A stretch of 64,000 nucleotides of DNA from Smallanthus sonchifolius. Taxonomy: Eukaryota; Streptophyta; Magnoliopsida; Asterales; Asteraceae. The position numbers and the translations under genes are program-made. Location of the stretch: the NCBI GenBank assembly GCA_023525975.1, contig CM042040.1, positions 56,389,486 through 56,453,485 on the forward strand, in the 5' to 3' direction. The notes under the pieces were generated by a model, which saw only the letters and a list, made by a program, of their open reading frames with translations, did not search any database and was not told the origin of the DNA. Positions 34,523-44,600 of the stretch are shown piece after piece. How positions within the stretch are numbered: position 1 is the first letter of the stretch; each line of letters begins with the position of its first letter.

Positions 34523-34614
34523 CTTTTGTCAAACAAAACTTTGCCAAATAAAACAATAGATCGATATATAAAAATAATATGTCTAAACGCGCGTAAAGGT
34601 GGCTCTAATACCAC

Positions 34615-35426
34615 TGTTGGGAATCATTGTACCAGTTTTAACTTTTAAAACAAATAATAATTAAACACTTTTAAATAAATAAATCAGATTTAATCAGCGG
34701 AAGCAATTTTAGTACGATATCAGATCAGATCTGGATTACGGTCAGTGATCTGATTACACACGTATAAACAATAATATTAAACGCAACCATAGGGTGTTCA
34801 AGGATTATACCTTCGACGATTAACCGAATCAGAAACACCTTGGTTCAACGAGTGCCACGCTAGATGACACAATCACGAAGCCCGCAAAACACATCGCATG
34901 GTTAACGGCTACACATCGACGGGGTGGGCCGACTGGCGGAGGCGACAACGTTGGATGGTGGTCGGCGGTGGTTAACAACCGAATGGGGGTGGCCTCTTCT
35001 CCTTTTACGCAAACTAGTATGGTGGCAAGATTAGGTTTTATGGTTAACACATAAGGATATATTTATAACTACATTAATTACAAATCACACCCTCGGGTAT
35101 TAACAATTACTTCCATGTAATTAACTATTAATTATATTTAACCCCCGTAGTTTACTGATTACAATTAATCAGTAAAAACCACATCTTTTAATGTTTAACA
35201 CTTAATCATTAAATCTCTCCGCATATAATTATTCCTCTAAATAACTAATCATCGAATAAATATTTCGCTAAATATTTATTTGCCGTTTAACAATTTGTCT
35301 TTTGTGAACTGTAATATTTAATAATTAAATACTATATATTAGCTTGTAGCTCAAAGTGTAACTCTTTGGATCGTATCTCGTTACTAACGTTGACCTAATT
35401 GACGATCAGACATCCTATATCCAACA
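34615..35426 (-). mobile_element. Ty1/copia-type LTR with tRNA-iMet primer site
   Basis: On the plus strand TGTTGG at 34615 and CCAACA ending at 35426 form 6 bp inverted termini. On the minus strand TGGTATTAGAGCC follows the LTR directly (34613-34601), a copia-type primer-binding site, so this is a 5' LTR of a minus-strand element. The element's interior to the left is lost or replaced by the solo LTR at 31415-34522. Confidence 0.6.
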
Positions 35427-35559
35427 CCCATGTAGTGGATTCGATATCCTTTAGATGTTTAATCAGCCTCGCAATCTTAGAATGACTTTAGATAAGACTT
35501 ATAGATGTCATCACCGAGTACTTATACGAGACATTAGAAAATGATATATATATATATAT

Positions 35560-36540
35560 ATATATGAAAGTCCTAGAAGGATTAAAAATGCCCGAAGCAT
35601 TCAAATCATTACCCCGAGATATGAGCTAAAAATCTCAAAGCGATCTCTGTATGGTCTCAAGAGAACTAGTCGTATGTGGTAAATCGACTCGGTATTTATT
35701 TTGTAAAAGAGGGGTATAAGTCTTGACATATTGAAATTATTTCTCTACCTTATGTTCGAGTATATATGTGATTGTATACTTGTCCATAAATCAAATTACG
35801 TCTAGAAGATGTTAACATATTTTAATATGGACAAAGTTAATATGCTAAGCACACCTATAATTGTCTGTTCGTTAAACATACACGAATATCCTTACTTCCC
35901 CCAAGAAGAGGGTGAAGAAGCACCTGGTCTAGAAGTACCGTATTTAAGCGCGATCGGTGCACTAATGCATTTCGTGTATATCACAAGACATGATATTATG
36001 TTTAAGTATATGTGCTACAGAAATATAGTCTAACCTAACACGCTGCACTATTTTCCCTTCACTCATCATCCTGAAATATGTTGTTAATTATGTCTAATTC
36101 GCTCTGCACTCTTTTTCCTTTAGGTATGGTTTTGTCCCAATGAGTTTTCCTAGCAAGGTTTATAACAAGGCAGTATCATTAAGTGTATTAAAGAGTAAGT
36201 TGATGTCTTTGAGGAACTCGAGAAATGAGATTGCTCTACGAGAAAAACACGAAGTCCCAAGTAACTGGTCATGCTAATGCAGGATACTTATCAGATTCAC
36301 ACACAGCTCGATTTGGATGCGTTTTTACTTATGGAGTTAAGGTCAATTATTAAGCATATTAAAGAAAGTGCGAGTAGAAGTTGATCAAAAGAAGCCAACT
36401 ACACTATTAGAAGACCATGCAATATGCATCGCTCAAATCAATCAAGACTACAACAAAGATCAAGTCAAACAGTTACCACAGAATATTGCACTCCAAAGAC
36501 TGAAAGATATATGTTAAATTGAGGGAAAGTATTATGCACA
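35560..36540 (+). pseudogene. Ty1/copia reverse transcriptase and RNase H remnant
   Basis: Broken frames give MPEAFKSLP, then SDLYGLKRTSRMW (the copia YGLKQ region, about 35645), and from 35809 a clean stretch FNMDKVNMLSTPIIV, VPYLSAIGALMHF and TRHDIMF. This leads into RNase H. Beyond 36033 only short scraps remain (FVPMSFPSKV, DQKKPTTL). Several stops. It is on the opposite strand to the LTR at 34615, so belongs to another element, whose 3' LTR is probably at 36703. Confidence 0.75.
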
Positions 36541-36702
36541 CTATACTCTTTTTCCTTAGCTAAGTTTTGTCCACTGGGTTTCTTAGTAAGCTTTCAATGA
36601 GGCAGCATAACTGATCCTGTAGTATCGATCCTGAAGAATCAAGACAACTTTATATAGTAGTATAATGTTGATAGTGTATAATATAAAATGTCCGAGGGAG
36701 GG

Positions 36703-36862
36703 TGTTATAATATCAGACTATTTTAGGCCCAGTCCAATATGTATGAGCTTTAGAGTTTACCTATTGCATCTCTATATAATATATTGTATGGATGGAATAT
36801 GGAATGAATATATGAATCAGTTTCCCTCTATCAATTTCTCTCTTGTTTCTTATCATATTTAA
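36703..36862 (+). mobile_element. 3' LTR of the copia remnant
   Basis: Begins TGTTATAATATCAG directly after GAGGGAGGG, a polypurine tract. Contains TCTATATAATATATTG as a TATA-like region. The right end is not certain. Confidence 0.55.
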
Positions 36863-36946
36863 TGTTTTCTTTTATTTTTACTTTAACTTTATTACTTTTA
36901 GTTATTTTATTACTTTTATGTTATAAATAATATTTTTAATTATTAT

Positions 36947-37493
36947 TAGGGTTGTAAACGAACCAAACCGAACCGAACGAAGGCTTGTTCGTGTTCGTTC
37001 GTTTAGCATTTAACTTGTTCATGAACGGTTCACGAACACTAACCGAACGAAATTTCATGTTCGTGTTCGTTCATTAAGGAAATGGACTTGCTCACGAACA
37101 AAACCGAACAAAGTCTTGTTTGGGACTTTTGATGTCAACCCTAATGTCTTCCAAAATAAACATTTAATAAGATCATTTTAATATTAACTTTTATGAACGT
37201 GTATCGAAATTACTTTACTTAGTTAATTGTTAGGGTAAAAAATAAATTAAAAATTAAAAAATATAAGAAGTCTAGATAAAATAAAATAGAAATATACAAA
37301 AATCTTTAATGAACGGCATAAATGAATGAACACGAACATAAACGAACGTAAATAAACGAAAGTTCACGAACATGTTACCGAACGTTCACGAACACAATTG
37401 AACGAACGAGACCTCTGTTCATGTTCGTTCATTTATTAAACGAACGAACGTAAACGAACTTTTCGCTGAACGTTCGGTTCGTTTACAGTCCTA
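36947..37493. mobile_element. hAT-like non-autonomous element with 8 bp target duplication
   Basis: 547 bp. Left end TAGGGTTGTAAACGAACC; right end, reverse-complemented, TAGGACTGTAAACGAACC. Perfect 8 bp direct repeat ATTATTAT at 36939-36946 and 37494-37501. The subterminal regions are filled with GAACG/CGTTC words (GAACGAA, CGTTCGTT) on both sides, typical of transposase-binding arrays. Noncoding. Confidence 0.8.
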
Positions 37494-37699
37494 ATTATTA
37501 TTATTACTATTATATCAGTGAACGTCGTTACCTTATATGAGCCGATACGCAAACATCCATATAATGCACCTTTTGATATCTTTTAGGCGTGTTACCGCTA
37601 AATCTTTTGGATACACTAAGTCACGTTTTTATAATTTAATTTAATAATAGGCCATAAACAATACTATGAACTCTATTTGAAAAGGAAATCCAGTGAACA

Positions 37700-38437
37700 A
37701 TATCCAACCAATTAGTACGTACCACATATTTATTATTATTATTATTATTTTTTTATATTTTCATTTTCAACCCTTATAATATATATAATATACGTTTTTA
37801 GCTCGTTTTTATTTTTTATAATTTCTTTTCCTTTAATAACTTTCGTTCATTAATTTTTTTTTTCAAAATACAGAGTGCGCAGCTATTTGTAGTTTTTTTT
37901 GTCAACGTTCCGATATACTTTTTTTTAAAACGAAGTTGTATTCAAAATCGAATTTTTTTATCGTTGTGTATAGCGATCGAGTGCAATTACTGTTGTGTTA
38001 CCGTTACAAACCGAACCTATTATGGGCGAATAATATCATTTTCGATATTGGTATTATCGGAATCCGTATCGGTATTCGCCTTATGGTTTTCGACGACTCG
38101 AAGTGGTACTTTTTTTAATTTATTTTTCCCTTTTTTATTATTTAATTTTATGTTTTATTTCTATTAACGTTATCTTTACTGTTGCGCCTACATTTTCATT
38201 TAATTTTTATTAACGATGAGTCCGGCAATGTTTTCTATGATAACAATCGTTAGTTAAGTTTTTTTAATTAACAGAATGCGTAATTTTCTTAATTTTTTTA
38301 ACGTTCTAGACTAAGTACTATTCAAATTCAAGTGTTTTTTTTTATCGTACGTTATAACAAGTCTGCAATTCGATGTAAGTTTCATCCACGTAAATGAGTT
38401 AACCAACCCGTCGTGAAATGCGGGGGGTAAAAACTAG
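37700..38437 (+). mobile_element. Helitron-like non-autonomous repeat, copy 2
   Basis: Same family as 19800-20543 (shared words listed there). The 3' end has CCCGTCGTGAAATGCGGGG, able to form a short stem, followed by TAAAAACTAG at 38428-38437 and then T, as expected for a Helitron terminus. The left end is undefined; an (ATT)n run lies at 37729-37748. Confidence 0.5.
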
Positions 38438-38627
38438 TTTGTATTTATAATACACATGCTTTATACGGTTAAAAAATACCTAGCTATAGATAAAGGGGCA
38501 TTGCATAAATATATGAAGTACGAGGGTTATATTGACAAATGAGAATACATTTAAGGGTGAAATATTAAAGGAGGCCAAAACTGTTATCCTTATCTCTAAA
38601 CGGAACTCAAAACAATCAGTTGAAACG

Positions 38628-41600
38628 ATGTCCTCCTCATCATCAGCGCCGCCGTCGTGGTCTCTTTCCTTCTCGTCTTCGCCATCATTGTCCTCCGACA
38701 ACCACCGGCGTCTCCACCGCATTAATTACGGTATCAGTTCTTCTCGGTTCCAATTGCGATGTGCAATTAGGTCAGTTGCTGCACCAACGAAGAAGAAACT
38801 ATGGAAGCAAGGGGAGTACCCTGGAGACGTATCGGGGAATTCGAGCTTCGATAGGAACAAGAGAAGAACTCCGATTAAGAACATTAAGAAGAAGCTCGAT
38901 CGTAAGAGTGATTTAAATCCCTGGGTAAATACTGTTACTCAGGCCTTATCTGACTCTATTGACGCCAAGCAGTGGTTAAGAGCCCTAGAGGTAATTAATT
39001 ATATTAGTATTTACGTATTGTTATTTCTAATAGTGATTATGGTATCATAACACTGAATGAATACAATTACAAGGAATCCCTCATTGTGGATACAGTATCA
39101 TACAAATATACTCCAAATATAATTTTCTAATACAGTTCGAGCGGGATGTTCATGAACACCGTTTGGTGAAAATGTCTGCATACCTGGAGCCGGAACATGC
39201 AGAATGCGCTCAGGGACGGCTCAACCTTTTAAAGCGAGATATAAATTTGGGGCCTTTTCTTTAGATTATTTTGCTTGCAATTCTAATAAATTAGGATGCT
39301 ATATTAATCAAGGCTTTTAACTAGCAAGTTCCAATATCTACTCTTTTTTTTGTAGGGAATTGAAAGGATAGCAGCAAAAACATAAAATAGATCATTATAA
39401 TATTATGTATCAAGTGTGTGGTGAGAACTAACCTGCAATAAGGCAAAAGTGGTTCAGAATAAGCCTACCATGTAAGAATAAATGTTTTTTCAGATCATAT
39501 TCTAGTGTTAGTTTCCAAAGATGCTGGAACCAGAATTGGAAGATGGAACAAGACATTCAGTGGCTTGTCAGCATCACACAACGCACCAATTGTGTGTCCT
39601 TCAATTTGCTTAGTCACCTCTTGGAGCATACCAATCTCCTCCAACTTTGCATTCACAACATTAACGGATGCTCCAAATTCCAAAGCCCTTGATATTCCAC
39701 TACTCAAAAATGTTCCAAGTTTCTATACAACTACCCTAATTTGTAAATGAACCGTCGCCCTAATACTTCACACGGTTTTCTTTATTTTACCTGGCCCATA
39801 CTAGAAAAAGGCCCAACTTAAAATAAACTAGAAATTTTTATGAATTGGGGGCCCTAAAAAATTGGGGGCCTAAAGCCATTGCTTTACTCCCAAAGCCCAT
39901 TGGGTCGGCCCTGAATGCGCTCCACCGTCTTCATCATCATATACCTCTTGTAATCTATGCAGTCGATAACACCGATATCTCGGTGATATCTCGGATATCG
40001 GAGGTTGGACTAAATATCGGTCCAAATATCGGTTGGAATATCGGAGCCAATATTATCGGCGATATTTACCGATATATCGCCGATAACATGAGTTCATTAT
40101 ATCGGTCGAATTACCGATATTCTCGTTTTGGACCAAATCGAGCAAGTAGAACGAATTCTTACCTTATTTCGAAGCATAATTGAACCACACGTGTCTCCAT
40201 TGTGGGAAATCAACCCAGCAATCCACGATTTCGAACCCAATCGATCTGATTTTGGAGCTGGTGTGCGTGAGATTGGAGGCTCTGAGGCAGAGGGGGAATG
40301 GTGGAGCAGAGGGGGAACGGCGCAATGAACGGGGTAGAGGGATTTAGGGTTTATTAAGTTTGGATTTTTAACTTTTAACCCCTCTACATTTTTACTAGTT
40401 TTTATTTGGTCCTCAAACTTATAAATTTATACATAAAAAACATAAAAGTAATGATATATTTATAAATTTATACATAAATTTTATGTTTCTAGTCTATGAC
40501 TATTGAATCTGATGATTAATATATAATTTTTATATAAATTTATGGTCACCGATATCTCACCTCGATAACCGATATCTCGAATATCGGTCCTTGACCGATA
40601 TCCGATATTTTACTGCATTAACTGCTTAGCTTGTAATCTACCTTACCACCGGTTGCATTAACCTTCTCATCAGTTAACCTGAAGGCACGTTGAAGCTGCA
40701 CCGAGCTTCAACTCATCAGTCACGACCAGTGACTCATTCTCTGTCTCTAACGAACATGTTACTTTGCAGGCCTCTGAGATAACTTAAACTCACACTCTCC
40801 ATTATAAGCAAGAAATCATCTGGAGAGATTTTAACAGACGGTTTACCGGTTCTCTTAACCTACTGTGAAACTAGAGCTGCAACTGAAGCATTGTTCAACC
40901 CTGTGCTCCCGCTGCTGTGAAATCCTCCCACTGTCACTGAACCTTTCTGAACTCGTCCATTCTGAATCTTCACACTAGCTCTGGGTGACTTTCCTGCAAA
41001 GCAAACCCCCTTTTGCTCACGAAATTCTTTGAACATGACTTTTTCTTTCACCAAAACGGGACTCACCCCTTCTGGAGGTACCTCGACCATATATAGCAAA
41101 CCCCTCTTCTTACCATGAGCAACGACCATATTCCCCTTGATTACCTTCCACTGTCCTCCACCAAACTTAACATCATGACCCTGATCATCTAACTACCCAA
41201 CAGAAATAAGCCTCTTCTTTAGGCTCGGAATGACCCTGACATCCCTCAAAGTCTATGTGGTTTCGACTGAAGCTTTCAAGTCAATGTCCCCCATGCCCCG
41301 TAACATCTAGAATTTCATCATTCGCAAGCCGAACTTTAACAAAATCCCCAATCTTCAGATTCTTCACCATATCCAAGTTGTGGGTAGCATTGAATGATGC
41401 ACCATAATCCATTACTCATAGTTGATCTTTGGTATTATTGTATTGTGTATTGTATTGATTAAGAGAGATTACAATGAGTATAAATAGTGAACATAATTAC
41501 ACATTAATCCCTTCTAGTATACTTATATACAACTGTCTAATAGTCCCCCTCAAGCTAAGCCCGGGAAGTGAGCTGAAGCTTGTCCCGTAGGATCACTAAT

Positions 41601-44600
41601 CTTTCTGATGGTAAAGGCTTGGTAAAAATATTAGCGATTTGATCGTGTGTAGAGATAAATTGAACAGAGAGTTTTCCTTGAGCGACCTTTTCTCGGACAA
41701 AATGAAAGTCGACTTCTACATGCTTTGTGCGAGCTCGGAAAACGGGATTAGCTGATAAGTATGTGGCACCAAGATTATCACACCATAAGACTGGAGCAGA
41801 CTTGACTGGAATGCTGAGTTCACGTAGAAGTGCTTCAAGCCAAGTAAGCTCAGCAACTGTGTCGGCTAAGGCTTTGTATTCGGATTCGGTTGAAGACCGA
41901 GATACGGTCCGTTGTTTTCTCGCTGACCAAGAGACAAGATTATTCCCAAGATAAATGGCGAAACCCCCAGTGGATCGACGGTCATCGGGACAACCAGCCC
42001 AGTCAGCATCTGAGTAGGCAGTGATAGGTCGATAGTGAGCGTCTGTATAAGCATGTAACGTAGAACCCGAAGCTCGTTTGAAGAAAAGACCATGATCTAA
42101 CGTGCCTGAAGATATCTGAGAATGCGTTTGACCGCAGACCAATGATTGTCGGTGGGCGAATGCATAAACTGACATACTTTGTTAACAGCAAAAGCGATGT
42201 CCGGCCGGGTGAGAGTGAGATATTGGAGAGCCCCAACAATTTGTCGATATCGAACCGGGTTGTCAAAAAGTTGACTGTCGCCAAGGGCCAGATTGGCCGA
42301 GGTGGAGCACGGCGAAGAAACGGGTTTGGATTGCGAGAGACCTGCCTTGCTTAAAATTTCCAATATGTACTTTTTCTGAGAAAGTAGTAAATTTGACTCT
42401 TTGGAGGTAACTTCAATTCCCAAGAAGTAAGTGAGAGGGCCCAGATCTTGCAATGCAAAAGTCTTGCTCAAGTGTTTAACCACCGTGTCTATGGCAGCCT
42501 GATTGTTGCCGGTTAAAATGATGTCATCAACATACACGAGCATATATAAAAGAGTGCCTGCAGAGGAGTAAATAAAGAGTGACGGGTCAGTATTGGATCC
42601 CTTGAACCCCAGATTCTGAAGAGCCCCAGATAATCGTTGGAACCATGCTCGAGGTGCTTGTTTTAAGCCATATAATGATTTGTGTAATAGGCATAAGTGG
42701 TTTGGTTTGGCAGGATCAATAAAGCCAGGGGGTTGGCGTAGATAAACAGTCTCATGTAAATTCCCATTTAAAAAGGCATTCTGAACATCCAACTGCCGTA
42801 GAGACCAACCCTGGGTAACGGCCAAGGAAAGAACCACTCGAATGGTGGTGGCCTTTACAACGGGACTGAAGGTTTCATGATAGTCAACACCAGCTTGTTG
42901 GTTAAAACCTTTAGCAACGAGACGAGCTTTGTATCTCGTGATAGCACCATTTTGATCCCGTTTGATCCTGTAAACCCATTTGCAATCAACTACATTAGCA
43001 TTTGAAACCGATGGGACTAAGGTCCAAGTACCATTTTTCATGAGAGCATTGTATTCTGCAGTCATGGCGTCCTGCCATTGAGGACTCTTGTTAGCAACAG
43101 TGAAGGTTGTGGGCTCGGTTTGGGTGGATTGTTTAGTGGTAGTGTAGGCTGATGGATTATAGGGTATGGTTTGGGGAGGATTTTGGCGAAGGTTGGCTGG
43201 ACGGTTGCGGGTAGGAGGTGGTGGAGTGGATGATTGAGTGTGGGTTGTTTGAGTGGGAATAGGCTGTTGGGGACTGGTTGCAGCGAAAATGGGTTGTTTG
43301 TTGCGACGATGATAGGTTTGAAAAGGAGAGGTAGGCTGTTGAGGGATAGGGGTGAGGTCCGGAGACGAAGTGGATGGTTGCGGTTGGGGAGGGACAGGTG
43401 GTTGGGCTGAGGTGGAGGTGGATGTGGATGATGGTTCGGAGGCGGCAGGTATAGGAAATGATGAAACATAAGGATCAAGTGTAGAGGAGAGAGGTGTGAG
43501 AGGAGGTGGTTGAGAGAAGGGGAAAAGATGTTCGTTGAAACGTACATGTCGTGCAATGTAGAGACGATTGGTTTTGGGATCAAGACAACGGTAACCATGA
43601 TGAGAGGTACTATACCCAAGGAAGACACATGGGAAGGAACGAAAATCCATTTTGTGGTTGTTGTAAGGACGCAAGTGAGGATAGCATTGACAACCAAACA
43701 CACGTAAGAAGGAGGGATCAGGTGAGTGATGAAAGATGTGTTCAAAGGGAGAGACTTTTGAGGCGGTACGAGAGGGCATCCGATTAATGAGATATACCGC
43801 CGTGTCAAAGGCAAAATGCCAAAAATGTTGAGGTACACCTGATTGAGCGAGAAGGGTGAGGCCAGTTTCCACAACATGTCGATGGCGTCTCTCAACAAAC
43901 CCATTTTGTTCACTGGTGTTAGGACATGAGAGACGATGAATGATGCCGAGTGAAGAGAAGAAGGAGGAGAGAGGTCGAAATTCCCCACCCCAATCGGTTT
44001 GGACAGATTTTAATTTTGTTTGAAATTGTCTCTCAACCATAGCATGAAAGTTTTTAAAGATAATGCATACATCAGATTTGTGTTTTAATGGGTAAATCCA
44101 CATATAACGAGTAAAATGATCAACACAAAGTAAAAAGTAAGTGTCACCATTGAAAGATTTAACAGGTGCTGGCCCCCAAACATCACAAAATATTAAATCC
44201 AAGACATTGTTACTTTTAAAAGTGGAAGAAAACAAATGAAGTTTTGAGGATTTCCCCATGTGACAAGAAGTACAAGAGGTACTCAAACTTTTATTACTAA
44301 CAGGAAGTGAAAATTTTAAAATCATTGACTTCAAAAGATCAGGATGTGGATGCCCGAGTCTTCGATGCCATGTATCAGCAGATGCACGAACAGCAGAAAA
44401 AGCAACTTTGCGAAGAGGATGAAGTGATGGAAGATGGATGGAGTAGAGCCCGTTGTCACTTGGACCCGTGAGGAGGGTATTGCGTGTAAGCGTGTCCTTC
44501 ACAGCAAAAAAAGTGGAGTGAAATTCAAAGAAAACATTATTATCAAGACAAAATTTCTGAACAGAAAGAAGGTTTCTTTTAATTTGTGGAACATGAAGTA

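Noticed and set aside
38532..38627. Longer PPR2 start at 38532
   Set aside because: It adds a Lys-rich leader unlike a plastid transit peptide; the Ser-rich MSSSSSAPP start at 38628 fits better.
43062..43988. 308-codon Pro/Leu-rich ORF on the minus strand
   Set aside because: It is an out-of-frame shadow of the copia integrase and Pro-rich linker.
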